This document shows, piece after piece, positions 9,795-18,953 of a stretch of DNA of 64,000 nucleotides. A program made the translations under genes and the position numbers. The notes under the pieces were generated by a model. It did not search any database, was not told the origin of the DNA, and saw only the letters and a list, made by a program, of their open reading frames with translations. Source of the DNA: Pseudogulbenkiania sp. MAI-1 (GTDB lineage: Bacteria > Pseudomonadota > Gammaproteobacteria > Burkholderiales > Chromobacteriaceae); contig NZ_AZUR01000001.1 of NCBI RefSeq assembly GCF_000527175.1, positions 1,399,011 to 1,463,010 of the forward strand. Direction: 5' to 3'. The first letter of the stretch is position 1. Every line of letters starts with the position of its first letter.

Positions 9795-10050
9795 TCATGA
9801 CATGTCGCTCACCGGCAAGAATGGGTCGCTGGTACGCCGCTCGGCCAGGTAGGGCTTCGGCACCATGGTGCGGCAAGAAAAGCTCGCCCCGCTTGGTGTC
9901 ATCGGGTAACGACGCGATTGGTGCGTCCGCAGGATCAGGGATTCATCAGGATTGTCGGCGACGGCCGGGGAGAGACCCGGATGCGCGCAATATGGGGCGG
10001 GAACCGATTGCAAGTGTTGGTGATGTATTAGGGAGAGTAAGTCGTGAGTT
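9795..10050 (+). pseudogene. probable decayed second copy of the M19 dipeptidase 3' end
   Basis: The stretch retains scattered similarity to the C-terminal third of the dipeptidase gene at 7901-8869. Near 9830-9875 it reads VRRSAR-stop-GFGTMV against YRRLTN-FGTI. Near 9945-10050 it reads IRIVGD then WGGNRLQVLVMY-stop-GE-stop against IRTIGE and GENWLRVFGEVWGE. Directly after this both copies continue with the shared GGGAGAGTRAGTCGTGAGTTG stretch (20 of 21 bases; R marks the single difference) and a CCCGGCA terminator stem. Stops and an insertion of roughly 50-70 bases break the frame. The 5' part of the gene is not visible. This is my reading by eye. Confidence 0.5.
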
Positions 10051-10051
10051 G

Positions 10052-10084
10052 CCCGGCAGGCCATGGCGCATGCCGGGGTTTTTT
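10052..10084 (+). terminator. terminator-like hairpin, relic copy of the dipeptidase terminator
   Basis: CCCGGCA pairs with TGCCGGG and is followed by TTTTTT. Flank and T-run match the terminator at 8881-8917. It lies about 40 bases before pchP, so it would block read-through from upstream. Confidence 0.65.
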
Positions 10085-10125
10085 GTTGTTTCAGCAGTGT
10101 TTGTCCAACCCACAGGAGTGAGCGG

Positions 10126-11181
10126 ATGAGTCGTTTGAAACGCGTTGCATTGTCGTTGTCCTTGCTGCTGGCCACGGCGGGAGCCCAAGCCACCGAGCTG
10201 AAGCACTGGCCGGCGGACGTTGCCGAGAAACTGAACACCATGATCGCCGCCAACGCCCAGAAGGGCGCCTACGCGGTATTCGACATGGACAACACCAGTT
10301 ATCGCTACGACCTGGAAGAGTCGCTGCTGCCCTTTCTCGAGATGAAGGGCGTGCTCACGCGAGAAAAGCTTGACCCCTCGCTCAAGCTGCTGCCGTTCAA
10401 GGACACTCCGGGCTTCAAGGAGAGTCTGAACAGTTATTACTACCGGCTCTGCGAAGTGGACGACCTGGTGTGCTACCCGTGGGTGGCGCAGGTGTTCTCC
10501 GGCTTCACGCTGAAGCAGCTCAAGGGCTACGTCGACGAGCTGATGGCCTACGACAAGCCGATCCCGATCAAGTATTACAGCGGCGACAAGGTAGTGGAGG
10601 GCACGGTCAACCGGCCGCGCATCTATACCGGCATGCAAGAACTCTACAACCGCCTGCAGGAAAACGGCATCGACGTCTACGTGATGACGGCCGCCAGCGA
10701 GGAGCTGGTGCGCATGGTCGCGAGCGACCCCAAGTACGGCTACAACGTCAAGCCGCAGAACGTCATCGGCGTCAACATGCTGCTCAAGGACAAGAAGAGC
10801 GGCGAGCTGACCAGTTCGCGGCTGCAGATCAAGAAGGGCAAATACGACCAGGCCCGCAACCTCGACCTGGAACTGACCCCCTACCTGATGAACCCGATGA
10901 CCTGGTACGAGGGCAAGCTGGGCTCCATCATCGGCTGGATCGACCAGTGGAAGAAGCCGATCCTGGTGGGTGGCGACACCCCGATCTCCGACGGCTACAT
11001 GCTGCTCAACAGCACCGACGTCGAGAAGGGCGGCCTGCGCGTGTGGGTCAACCGCAAGGCCAAGTACATGCCGGCCATGCAGTCGTGGTGGGAAGAATCG
11101 GCCAAGCGTCAGCAGACGCTGGGTCAGGCGGTGACCGCCGACAAGAACTGGCTAGTGGTCAAGCCGGAAGAAATCCAATAA
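10126..11181 (+). CDS. pchP: periplasmic phosphorylcholine phosphatase PchP
   Basis: 351 residues, close to the ~349 of Pseudomonas PchP. The ATG at 10126 has an AGGAG site; upstream in-frame codons overlap the hairpin. A signal peptide spans roughly residues 1-22 ([20 protein letters not shown]). HAD phosphatase motif I is DMDNT (residues 53-57, nucleophile Asp53), motif II MTAAS near residue 190, and motif [17 protein letters not shown] near 285. It releases choline from phosphorylcholine, so it supplies the pathway encoded around it. The adjacent gene is a quaternary-amine binding protein. Expected to be GbdR-regulated as in Pseudomonas; no site was identified. Confidence 0.88.
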   Translation: MSRLKRVALSLSLLLATAGAQATELKHWPADVAEKLNTMIAANAQKGAYAVFDMDNTSYRYDLEESLLPFLEMKGVLTREKLDPSLKLLPFKDTPGFKESLNSYYYRLCEVDDLVCYPWVAQVFSGFTLKQLKGYVDELMAYDKPIPIKYYSGDKVVEGTVNRPRIYTGMQELYNRLQENGIDVYVMTAASEELVRMVASDPKYGYNVKPQNVIGVNMLLKDKKSGELTSSRLQIKKGKYDQARNLDLELTPYLMNPMTWYEGKLGSIIGWIDQWKKPILVGGDTPISDGYMLLNSTDVEKGGLRVWVNRKAKYMPAMQSWWEESAKRQQTLGQAVTADKNWLVVKPEEIQ

Positions 11182-11186
11182 GCGTC

Positions 11187-11289
11187 GCTAACAAAACCCT
11201 CTTGGCGTTGTTATTCGGCTTTGCCGTACGGCTTGTACTGGCTGTAGCCGCACGCCAAGCCAAGACCGCTGTGCTGGGTTTTGTTAACG
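11187..11289. repeat. long nested inverted repeat between pchP and the binding-protein gene
   Basis: TAACAAAACCC (11189-11199) is the exact reverse complement of GGGTTTTGTTA (11276-11286). Inside it CTTGGCGT (11201-11208) pairs with ACGCCAAG (11252-11259), and the centre holds the palindrome GCCGTACGGC. About 100 bases can fold into one imperfect cruciform or RNA hairpin. There is no T-tract directly after it, so it is not a classic terminator. Confidence 0.65.
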
Positions 11290-11379
11290 ACTCTAACGAT
11301 AAGCGGGACCACCCGCACGAGCACGTAAAGCAGCAGAACGGGACTATTCCCATCTTTATATCCATGTAGAGGAGTTGAC

Positions 11380-12228
11380 ATGAAGCAGGTTCGCAACAGT
11401 GTCAAGCTGCTGGCCGCCATCGGCCTGGTCTGTTCCACCGCCAGTTGGGCTGCCGACAAGCCGCTGATCAAGATCGGCTACGTCGAAGGCTGGGCCGACA
11501 GCGTGGCTACCACGCAGGTCGCCGCCAACATCATCAAGACCAAGCTGGGTTACCCGGTGGAACTGGTGCCGGTGGCCGCCGGCATCATGTGGCAGGGGGT
11601 GGCGCGCGGCGATCTGGACGCTACGCTGTCGGCCTGGCTGCCGGTGACGCACGGTGACTACTACCAGCAGCTCAAGGACAAGGTCACCGTCCTCGGCCCC
11701 AACTACCCCGGCGCCAAGATCGGCCTGATCGTGCCCGAGTACGTGCCTGCCAAGAGCCTGGCCGACCTCAACAAGTACAAGGATGCCTTCCAGGGCCGCA
11801 TCGTCGGCATCGACGCCGGTGCCGGCGTGATGAAGAAGACCGAGCTCGCGATCAAGGACTACGGCCTCGATTACAAGCTGCTGCCCAGTTCCGGGCCGGG
11901 CATGGCCACCGAACTGGCGCGCTCGATCAATGCCAAGAAGCCGATCGCGGTGACCGGCTGGATTCCGCACTGGATGTTCGCCAAGTGGAAGCTGCGCTTC
12001 CTCGAAGACCCGAAGAAAGTCTACGGCGAGGAAGAGCACGTCGATACCGTGATCAACCCGGGCCTGAATGCCAAGGCTCCGGCCGTGGTCGGCTTCCTGA
12101 AGAAGTTCTCGTGGAAGGCCGAGGAGGTCGGGGCAGTGATGCTCGACGTCGAGAACGGCGTCAAGCCGGCAGCGGCGGCCGAGAAGTGGGTGAAAGCCAA
12201 CGGCAAGCGTGTGGCCGGCTGGCTGTAA
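11380..12228 (+). CDS. quaternary-amine (betaine/carnitine-type) ABC substrate-binding protein
   Basis: 282 residues with a signal peptide (MKQVRNSVKLLAAIGLVCSTASWA) and the OpuAC/ProX-like fold. Visible markers are KIGYVEGWADSVATT, LDATLSAWLPVTHGDYY, GRIVGIDAGAGVMKKTE and GWIPHWMFAKWKLRFLED; the Trp-rich positions fit an aromatic cage for a trimethylammonium group. It probably delivers glycine betaine or carnitine to the shared CbcWV permease, as CaiX and BetX do in Pseudomonas; the exact ligand cannot be told from sequence. The RBS is GAGGAG. It is preceded by the 11187 inverted repeat and followed by a terminator. Confidence 0.85.
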   Translation: MKQVRNSVKLLAAIGLVCSTASWAADKPLIKIGYVEGWADSVATTQVAANIIKTKLGYPVELVPVAAGIMWQGVARGDLDATLSAWLPVTHGDYYQQLKDKVTVLGPNYPGAKIGLIVPEYVPAKSLADLNKYKDAFQGRIVGIDAGAGVMKKTELAIKDYGLDYKLLPSSGPGMATELARSINAKKPIAVTGWIPHWMFAKWKLRFLEDPKKVYGEEEHVDTVINPGLNAKAPAVVGFLKKFSWKAEEVGAVMLDVENGVKPAAAAEKWVKANGKRVAGWL

Positions 12229-12261
12229 GTTGTTCCCGGGTGGTGAAGACCATCTCTTTGA

Positions 12262-12288
12262 TGCCCCTTCGGGGGCTTTTTTCTTTTT
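12262..12288 (+). terminator. terminator after the binding-protein gene
   Basis: TGCCCC-TTC-GGGGGC is followed by TTTTTTCTTTTT. It is near-identical to the terminator after soxG, and both are followed by the conserved 67-base block. Confidence 0.85.
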
Positions 12289-12331
12289 GGGGTGCCGCAA
12301 CCGGAAGCGGCTGCCACTTTACGCCATCCCG

Positions 12332-12398
12332 TGTCGGTCTGCGGCAAAAACCGGTCGCCAGCGCCGAGGTTGGTCGAAACCGCCTCGTGCACCATTTC
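12332..12398 (+). promoter_or_regulatory. conserved 67-base block upstream of the DUF5943-dgcAB-etf unit, copy 2
   Basis: Gap-free counterpart of 7800-7866 (TGTCGGTCTGCGGCAAAAAC at the start, CCTCGTGCACCATTTC at the end). It ends 59 bases before the DUF5943 start. The same two GGTCG elements are kept (CGGTCGCC and TTGGTCGAAA). Likely a promoter plus activator site for dimethylglycine catabolism. Confidence 0.6.
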
Positions 12399-12456
12399 TC
12401 CTGACTGACGGCGTGCCCCCTGTGCGCCGTGCCACGACAACGTGCAGGAGATTCTG

Positions 12457-12990
12457 ATGCAACCACTCGTTCCTATCGACGTAGATCCGGATTCCGGTGT
12501 GTGGACCACCAACGGCCTGCCGATGCTGTATGTGCCGCGCCACTTCTTCGTCAACAACCACATGGCGGTGGAAGCCGCGCTGGGCAAGGGCACCTATTCC
12601 GAGGCGCTGTACGATGCCGGCTACCGCTCCGCCTACTTCTGGTGCGACAGCGAGGCGCGCACCCACGGCCTGGAAGGCATGGCCGTGTTCGAGCATTACC
12701 TCAACCGCCTGTCCCAGCGCGGCTGGGGCCTGTTCTCCTTCATCGAGGCCGACGCTGCCACCGGCCACGCCAAGATCCGCCTCGACCATTCCTGCTTCGT
12801 GCTGGCGCAGGGCGTGGCCGGTGCGCCGCAAGGCGAAGGCATGGCCTGTTACATGTTCGCCGGCTGGTTTGCCGGGGCGATGGACTGGGTGGGCGAGAAG
12901 CTGGGCTACGACTATCACACCATCAGTGCCGAAACCCAGTGCGCCGGCCAGGGCGCCGAGTACTGCGTTTTCACCGTCGAGCCGAAGTAA
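12457..12990 (+). CDS. DUF5943 (V4R-like) protein of the dimethylglycine operon
   Basis: 177 residues from the ATG at 12457, chosen because AGGAG sits six bases upstream; an in-frame ATG at 12442 lacks this. The sequence MQPLVPIDVDPDSGVWTTNG through GLPMLYVPRHFF to the C-terminal ETQCAGQGAEYCVFTVEP resembles the PA5397 family found before dgcA in Pseudomonas. The C-terminal half looks like a 4-vinyl-reductase (V4R) small-molecule or metal-binding domain with conserved Cys residues. Function unknown. The dgcA start is nine bases downstream, so it is the first gene of the dgc operon and probably serves dimethylglycine turnover or sensing. Confidence 0.8.
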   Translation: MQPLVPIDVDPDSGVWTTNGLPMLYVPRHFFVNNHMAVEAALGKGTYSEALYDAGYRSAYFWCDSEARTHGLEGMAVFEHYLNRLSQRGWGLFSFIEADAATGHAKIRLDHSCFVLAQGVAGAPQGEGMACYMFAGWFAGAMDWVGEKLGYDYHTISAETQCAGQGAEYCVFTVEPK

Positions 12991-12999
12991 GGGGGCATC

Positions 13000-15060
13000 A
13001 TGCGCTATCCGCATCTGTTTGAACCGATCACCCTCAACAAGCTGACCATCCGCAACCGCATCGTCAGCACCGCGCACGCCGAGGTGTACGCCGAGCCGGG
13101 TGGTTTGCCGGGCGAGCGCTATATCCGCTACTACGAGGAAAAGGCCAAGGGCGGCCTGGGTCTCGCCATCTGTGGCGGTTCGAGCCCGGTGTCGATTGAC
13201 AGCCCGCAAAGCTGGTGGAAGTCGGTCAACCTGTCTACCGACAGGATCATCGACCCGCTGGCGCGCCTGGCCGAAGCCATGCACCGCCACGGCGCCAAGA
13301 TCATGATCCAGGCCACCCACATGGGCCGCCGCTCGAGCTACTACGGCGAGCACTGGCCGCACCTGGTCAGCCCGTCGGGCATCCGCGAGCCGGTGCACCG
13401 CGGCAACGCCAAGATCATCGAGCAGCACGAGATCAAGCGCATCATCGCCGACTTCGCCCAGGCGGCGCGCCGCATCAAGGCCTCGGGCCTCGACGGCATG
13501 GAAGTGTCGGCCGCGCACCAGCACCTGATCGACCAGTTCTGGAGTCCGCGCACCAACTTCCGCACCGACGCCTACGGTGGTTCGCTGGAAAACCGCATGC
13601 GCTTCGGCATCGAGGTGTTCCAGGCGATCCGCGAGGAAGTCGGTGCCGACTTCTGCGTCGGCCTGCGCATGTGTGGCGACGAATTCCACGAAGACGGCCT
13701 GTCCCACGACATGCTGAAAGAGATCGCCCAGGCGATGTCGGAGACCGGCCTGATCGACTACCTGTCGGTGGTCGGTTCCGGCGGCGACACCCACAACACG
13801 CTGGCCAACTGCATGCCGCCGATGGCGCTGCCGCCGGAGCCGTTCGTGCACCTGGCCGCCGGTATCAAGTCGGTGTCGAAGGTGCCGGTGATGCACGCGC
13901 AGAGCATCCGCGACCCGAACCAGGCCGAGCGCATCTTGGCCAATGGCATGGTCGACATGGTCGGTATGACGCGTGCCCACATCGCCGACCCGCACCTGGT
14001 GATCAAGATCCGTGACGGCAAGGAAGACCAGATCCGCCAGTGTGTCGGCGCCAACTACTGCATCGACCGCCAGTACTTCGGCCAGGACGTGCTCTGTATC
14101 CAGAACGCCGCCACCAGCCGCGAGGCGACCATGCCGCACACCTTCGAGAAGGCGCCGAAAAAGCGCAAGGTGGTGGTGGTCGGCGCCGGCCCTGCCGGCC
14201 TGGAAGCCGCCCGCGTTGCCCGCGAGCGCGGCCACGACGTGGTGCTGTTCGAGAAGAACGACGTGGTGGGCGGCCAGATCGTGCTCGCCGCCAAGGCACC
14301 GCAGCGCGAGCAGATGGCCGGCATCGTGCGCTGGCTCGACATGGAAACCCAGCGCCTGGGCGTCGACCGTCGTCTCGGCACCGCCGCCGACGAGGACATG
14401 ATCCTGGCCGAGCAGCCGGACATCGTGGTGCTCGCCACCGGCGGCGTGCCCAACAGCGGCATGGTGCCGGGCTGGGGCGTGGCCGAGGGCCTGGCCGTGA
14501 CCGGCTGGGACATCCTCTCGGGCAAGGTCGAGCCGAAGAAGAACGTGCTGGTGTACGACGCCGTCAGCAGCCATGCCGGATTCGGCGTGGCCGACTTCCT
14601 GGCGAGCCGTGGCAGCCAGGTCGAGATCGTCACCCCGGACGTGAAAGTGGGCGACGACACCGGCGGTACCACCTTCCCGATCTTCTACCGCCGTCTCTAC
14701 GCGCAGGGCATGATCCCGACCCCCAACTACTGGATGGACAAGGTCTACCAGGAGGGCGACAAGCTGATCGCGGTGCTGCGCAACGAGTACACCGAGGCGC
14801 TGGAAGAGCGCGCGGTCGATCAGGTGGTGGTCGAGAACGGCATCCTGCCGAACGACACGCTGTACTGGTCGCTCAAGGAACGCTCCAAGAACCAGGGCAT
14901 TACCGACGTGCACACGCTGTTCGCGGCCCAGCCGCAGCCGTGCCTGTCCGAGCCGCTCTCCAAGGGCGAGTTCCTGCTGTTCCGCGTCGGCGACTGCATC
15001 TCCATGCACAACATCCACGGTGCGATCTACGACGCACTGCGTCTGGTGAAGGACTTCTGA
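13000..15060 (+). CDS. dgcA: dimethylglycine demethylase subunit DgcA
   Basis: 686 residues, member of the trimethylamine-dehydrogenase/old-yellow-enzyme group. Residues ~1-340 are the FMN TIM barrel ([46 protein letters not shown]). Residues ~385 onward are the nucleotide-binding domains with [21 protein letters not shown]. The iron-sulfur segment reads CVGANYC then, after 11 residues, C (Cys348, Cys354, Cys366); trimethylamine dehydrogenase has four cysteines in this region and the second is Ala here. It demethylates dimethylglycine to sarcosine, passing electrons through DgcB and ETF. The stop is one base before the dgcB start. Confidence 0.93.
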   Translation: MRYPHLFEPITLNKLTIRNRIVSTAHAEVYAEPGGLPGERYIRYYEEKAKGGLGLAICGGSSPVSIDSPQSWWKSVNLSTDRIIDPLARLAEAMHRHGAKIMIQATHMGRRSSYYGEHWPHLVSPSGIREPVHRGNAKIIEQHEIKRIIADFAQAARRIKASGLDGMEVSAAHQHLIDQFWSPRTNFRTDAYGGSLENRMRFGIEVFQAIREEVGADFCVGLRMCGDEFHEDGLSHDMLKEIAQAMSETGLIDYLSVVGSGGDTHNTLANCMPPMALPPEPFVHLAAGIKSVSKVPVMHAQSIRDPNQAERILANGMVDMVGMTRAHIADPHLVIKIRDGKEDQIRQCVGANYCIDRQYFGQDVLCIQNAATSREATMPHTFEKAPKKRKVVVVGAGPAGLEAARVARERGHDVVLFEKNDVVGGQIVLAAKAPQREQMAGIVRWLDMETQRLGVDRRLGTAADEDMILAEQPDIVVLATGGVPNSGMVPGWGVAEGLAVTGWDILSGKVEPKKNVLVYDAVSSHAGFGVADFLASRGSQVEIVTPDVKVGDDTGGTTFPIFYRRLYAQGMIPTPNYWMDKVYQEGDKLIAVLRNEYTEALEERAVDQVVVENGILPNDTLYWSLKERSKNQGITDVHTLFAAQPQPCLSEPLSKGEFLLFRVGDCISMHNIHGAIYDALRLVKDF

Positions 15061-15061
15061 C

Positions 15062-16963
15062 ATGACATTCACCCTGGCTTATGCACTCACCGGCCTGTTC
15101 TGGCTGGGCGCGGCGCTGCTGTCGCTGGGGCTGGTGCGCCGGGCCGCGCTGTGGCGGCAGGGGCGCGCCGCCCCCGTGGCGCTGGGCTGGCTCATGACCA
15201 TCCCCAAGCGCTATTTCGTCGATCTGCACCACGTGGTGGCGCGTGATCCCTTTATCGCCCGTGCCCACGTCGCCGCCGCCGGCGGCGCGATAGCGGTGCT
15301 GGCACTAGCCGCACTCAACTACGGCCTGATGCTGTACCTGCCGGCGCTTGACGGCCTGATGCTGTTGGCCGCGCTGCTGATGCTGGCCGGTGCGATGATG
15401 GTGCGCGCCCGCCGCAAGGCGCCGCCGGCACGGCTCTCCAAAGGACCGTGGAACCGTCTGCCCAAGAGCCTGCTGGCGTTCGCCGTCGGCAGCGCGCTGG
15501 CGGCCCTGCTGGCGCTGAGCGGTGATGCCTTCGGCGCCGCGGCGCAAGGCCTGGCCTTGCTGGCGCTCGCTGGCCTCGTCCTGGGCGGTGCCGAACTCGC
15601 GCTCGGCATCGGGCTCGGCGGGCCGATGAAGCACGCCGTGGCCGGCCTGCTGCACCTGGCATTCCACCCGCGCCAGGACCGCTTCAGCGGTGACAAGCGC
15701 TCCACCGATCTGAAACCGCTCGACCTCGCCGCCAAGGACTTCGGTGTCGAGAAGCCGTCCGATTTCGCCTGGAACCGCCTGCTGTCGTTCGATGCCTGCG
15801 TGCAGTGCGGCAAGTGCGAAGCCGCCTGTCCGGCCTATGCTGCCGGCCAGCCGCTCAACCCGAAAAAGCTGATCCAGGACATGGTCACCGGCATGGCCGC
15901 CGGCAGCGGCCCGGCCTACGCCGGCAACCCGCACCCGGGCCAGGCAGGCAAGGTGCGGCAGGGCGATCCCCATCAGCCCATCGTCGGCGGCCTGCTCGAT
16001 CCGGAAACGCTGTGGTCGTGCACCACCTGCCGCGCCTGCGTCGAGGAGTGCCCGATGCTGATCGAGCACGTCGACACCGTGGTCAGCCTGCGTCGTCACG
16101 TCACGCTGACGCGCGGCGAGGTGCCGGGCAAGGGCCGCGAGGCGCTGGCCAACCTGCGCGACACCGATACCGTCGGCGGTTACCCGCTGGCCGCCCGCTA
16201 CCACTGGGCCATCGACCTCAACGTGCCGGTGCTGCTGCCGGGCGAGCATACCGACTGGCTGCTGATGGCAGGCGAGGGCGCCTTCGACATGCGCTATCAG
16301 CGCGCACTGCGTTCGCTGGTCAAGGTGCTCAAGGCCGCCGGTCTGAAAGTGGCGGTACTGGGCGAGGCCGAGCCGGATTGCGGCGACCTGGCGCGCCGTC
16401 TCGGTGACGAGGCGACCTTCCAGCAGCTCGCGGGCAAGATGATCGATACGCTGGGGCGCTATCGCTTCAACCACATCGTCACTCCCGATCCGCACCTGTT
16501 CCATTGCCTGAAGAACGAGTACCCGGTGCTGGGTGGGCGTTACGACGTGGAACATCACAGCCAGGTGCTGGCCGATCTGCTGGAACGCGGCGCCGTACCG
16601 CTCAAGGCCGATGCCGCGCCGCTGCCGGCCACCACCTACCACGACCCGTGCTACCTCGGCCGCTACAACGGCGAGACCGATGCGCCGCGCCGCGTGTTCA
16701 AGGGTATCGGCATCAAGGTATTGGAGATGGAACGTTCCGGACGCAAGGGCCGCTGCTGCGGCTGGGGTGGCGGGGCGTCGTTCACCGACATCCCGGGCGA
16801 GCGCCGTATCCCCGACATGCGCATGGACGACATCCGCGCCACCGGCGCCGAACAAGTGGCGGTAGCCTGCCCCAACTGCACCGCGATGCTCGAAGGCGTG
16901 GTGGGGCCGCGACCGGAAGTGGTCGAGCTGGCTGAACTCGTCGCCGCACGGCTGGCTAACTGA
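15062..16963 (+). CDS. dgcB: membrane iron-sulfur electron-transfer subunit DgcB
   Basis: 633 residues. The N-terminal ~215 residues hold about five hydrophobic segments. Then come two [4Fe-4S] motifs, CVQCGKCEAACP near residue 247 and CTTCRACVEECP near 320, followed by two CCG-type domains (HDPCYLGRYNG near 530, CCGWGGG near 564, ACPNCTAML near 602). This is the heterodisulfide-reductase-D-like layout of DgcB, which carries electrons from dimethylglycine demethylation toward quinone. The start is one base after the dgcA stop; etfA follows 14 bases after its own stop. Confidence 0.92.
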   Translation: MTFTLAYALTGLFWLGAALLSLGLVRRAALWRQGRAAPVALGWLMTIPKRYFVDLHHVVARDPFIARAHVAAAGGAIAVLALAALNYGLMLYLPALDGLMLLAALLMLAGAMMVRARRKAPPARLSKGPWNRLPKSLLAFAVGSALAALLALSGDAFGAAAQGLALLALAGLVLGGAELALGIGLGGPMKHAVAGLLHLAFHPRQDRFSGDKRSTDLKPLDLAAKDFGVEKPSDFAWNRLLSFDACVQCGKCEAACPAYAAGQPLNPKKLIQDMVTGMAAGSGPAYAGNPHPGQAGKVRQGDPHQPIVGGLLDPETLWSCTTCRACVEECPMLIEHVDTVVSLRRHVTLTRGEVPGKGREALANLRDTDTVGGYPLAARYHWAIDLNVPVLLPGEHTDWLLMAGEGAFDMRYQRALRSLVKVLKAAGLKVAVLGEAEPDCGDLARRLGDEATFQQLAGKMIDTLGRYRFNHIVTPDPHLFHCLKNEYPVLGGRYDVEHHSQVLADLLERGAVPLKADAAPLPATTYHDPCYLGRYNGETDAPRRVFKGIGIKVLEMERSGRKGRCCGWGGGASFTDIPGERRIPDMRMDDIRATGAEQVAVACPNCTAMLEGVVGPRPEVVELAELVAARLAN

Positions 16964-16977
16964 GAGCGGGAGGAAGC

Positions 16978-18105
16978 ATGTACAACGATCGACCCATTCC
17001 GCGCATCGACCCGCGCCGGCCCTATGTGATCGGGCCGTCCGGACTCAAGCGCATCGTGCTGGGCGAGAGCGTCGGCAGCCGCGAACCGCTGCTGGCCGGC
17101 CACGCTCACAGCCAGCAAAAACCGCTGCGCAGCGCCGGCCCCTTCGCCAAGCGCTCGCTGGTGGTGATCCATACCGACCGCGGTGCGCTCGACGAAGCCG
17201 CCCGCGAAACCCTGGCCGCCGCCGCCATCATGGCCACGGCCGACACCGAAGTGGTGGCGCTATTGTTCGGCGCCCAGGGTGATAGCGCCGCCGAGGCCGC
17301 GGCACTGACTGGTGCCGACCGCGTGCTGTGCGTGGAAGACCCGGGCTATGCCCCGGAGCGCAAGCTCGCGCTGCTCGCCCAGCTGTGGAAGCAGGAGATG
17401 CCGCAGCAGGTGTGCTTCCCGGATCGCGGCGCCGATGCCGACCTGGGGCGCCGCTTCGCCTGCCGCCAGCGCCTGGCCATGGCCAGCGACGTGGTCGAGG
17501 TGGTGACCGGACGCGAAGTGCGCCGGCTGGCGCCGGGCGGGCGCTTCGCCGTGCGCGACGTGCCGCCGGTGCTGCTGCTGGCACGCAAGGTGGCCGACGC
17601 CAGGCTGCCGTTCCGCGGTGCCGGCGTGGCGATGCCCGATCTCAAACTGCCAGCGGTATCCGAGCGCATCCGCGACCTGGGCAGCCGCAGCTGCCCGGCC
17701 TCGCAGCTCGCGCTGGAGGAGGCCGACCTGATCGTCTCCGCCGGCAACGGCGTGCAGGACACCGCGGCGCTGTGCCAGTTGGCCGAAACCATGGGCGCGG
17801 CGGTCGGCGCCTCGCGCGTGGCGGTGGACGACGGGCGCTTCACCCGCGACAAGCAGGTCGGCGCCACCGGCAAGACGGTGCAAGCCAGCGCCTACCTGGC
17901 GTTCGGCATCTCCGGCGCGGTGCAGCACCTGCAGGGCATCAAGGAATGCCGGCACGTCATCGCCGTCAACCTGGACGCCTCGGCGCCCATCGTCAAACGC
18001 GCCGACCTCACCCTGGTGGAAGACTGCCAGGCCCTGATCGCCGCGCTGAACAAGCTGCTGGCCGCCGAACGCTCGGCCAGACCCGTGACGGAGAACACCC
18101 GATGA
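16978..18105 (+). CDS. electron transfer flavoprotein alpha subunit of the dgc operon
   Basis: 375 residues, preceded by a GGGAGG site. The C-terminal FAD-domain signature is clear: VGASRVAVDDGRF, then QVGATGKTVQASAYLAFGIS, GAVQHLQGIK and VNLDASAPIVKRADL. The ~50-residue N-terminal extension (MYNDRPIPRIDPRRPYVIGPSGLKRI) is typical of ETF-alpha proteins in betaine clusters. With EtfB it should take electrons from DgcAB. Its stop overlaps the etfB start (ATGA), so the two subunits are coupled. Confidence 0.92.
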   Translation: MYNDRPIPRIDPRRPYVIGPSGLKRIVLGESVGSREPLLAGHAHSQQKPLRSAGPFAKRSLVVIHTDRGALDEAARETLAAAAIMATADTEVVALLFGAQGDSAAEAAALTGADRVLCVEDPGYAPERKLALLAQLWKQEMPQQVCFPDRGADADLGRRFACRQRLAMASDVVEVVTGREVRRLAPGGRFAVRDVPPVLLLARKVADARLPFRGAGVAMPDLKLPAVSERIRDLGSRSCPASQLALEEADLIVSAGNGVQDTAALCQLAETMGAAVGASRVAVDDGRFTRDKQVGATGKTVQASAYLAFGISGAVQHLQGIKECRHVIAVNLDASAPIVKRADLTLVEDCQALIAALNKLLAAERSARPVTENTR

Positions 18106-18875
18106 GCACCCCGATGCTGAAAGTGGCCGTGCTGGTGGCCCCGGCCATCCACCCGGTGAGTGGCCGCCCGTGTACCCATCCCGCCGACAGCGCCGCGCTG
18201 GCGCTGGGCCTCAAGCTCGCCGGCTCGCCCGAGCGGCTCACCGTGCTCTACGCCGGCGCCGCGTCGGACGAGGCGCTGTCCGGTTACCTGGCGCAGGGCG
18301 CGTCGTGTGTCACGGTGCTGCCCACCGCCGAGGACGCGGACATCGCCCCGCTGCTGGCAGCCCAGCTTGCCGACGCCGAGCTGGTGCTGTGCGGCACCCG
18401 CTCCGGCGGCGGGCAGGGTAGTGCGCTGTTGCCCTACCAACTGGCCGAGGAGCTGGAAGCGCCGCTCTTGCCCGACGCGCTCTCGGTGGCGATCAAGGGC
18501 GGTTCGGTCGAAATCGAGCAATTCCTGCCCAAGGGGCAGCGCCGCGCGCTCGCCGCCGCCTTGCCGGTGGTGGTCACGGTGCACGAGCGCGCCACGCCGG
18601 CCCTGCCGTATTCCCATGCGCGCAAGGAAGCGGGCAAGGTGCGCCGGCTTGCGCCGGTGGCCGCCAGGGCTGCCGAGTGGCGCTACGAGCCGGCCGGCCG
18701 CCGTGCCCGTCCGCTGGTCGCCGCCAGCCGTGCCAGCGGGCACGAACGCATGCTGGGCGCGATCGCCGCCGATGACGGAAAAACGACTGGCCTGGTCGTA
18801 AAACAAGGTGATCCTGTCGAAAAAGCACAAGTTTTGCTCGACTACCTGCGCCACCATCAGCTCGTCGATTTCTGA
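18102..18875 (+). CDS. electron transfer flavoprotein beta subunit of the dgc operon
   Basis: 257 residues from the ATG overlapping the etfA stop. ETF-beta features are VAVLVAPAIHPVSGRPCTHPADSAALALGLKL at the start (given here as family character, shared with Pseudomonas betaine-cluster ETF-beta), LVLCGTRSGGGQGSALLPYQLAEEL and LPVVVTVHERATPALPYSH. It forms the ETF dimer with the gene before it. It is the last gene of the dgc unit; gbcA starts 78 bases later, so read-through is possible. Confidence 0.88.
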   Translation: MSTPMLKVAVLVAPAIHPVSGRPCTHPADSAALALGLKLAGSPERLTVLYAGAASDEALSGYLAQGASCVTVLPTAEDADIAPLLAAQLADAELVLCGTRSGGGQGSALLPYQLAEELEAPLLPDALSVAIKGGSVEIEQFLPKGQRRALAAALPVVVTVHERATPALPYSHARKEAGKVRRLAPVAARAAEWRYEPAGRRARPLVAASRASGHERMLGAIAADDGKTTGLVVKQGDPVEKAQVLLDYLRHHQLVDF

Positions 18876-18953
18876 CAACAATTTGCCGCCACCCGCCCCA
18901 CCCGGGGGGCGGCTTCCCAACTAGAAGCCGCGTTGTTTTGGAGAACTCTTATC

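Noticed and set aside
11187..11289. The nested inverted repeat as an attC/VCR-type site
   Set aside because: The length and TAACAAA start are suggestive, but the ends do not fit RYYYAAC and GTTRRRY, and there is no cassette-like gene attached.
12319..15072. 917-codon open frame antisense to dgcA
   Set aside because: Same reasoning as for soxA; the sense strand encodes a full-length DgcA with all expected motifs.
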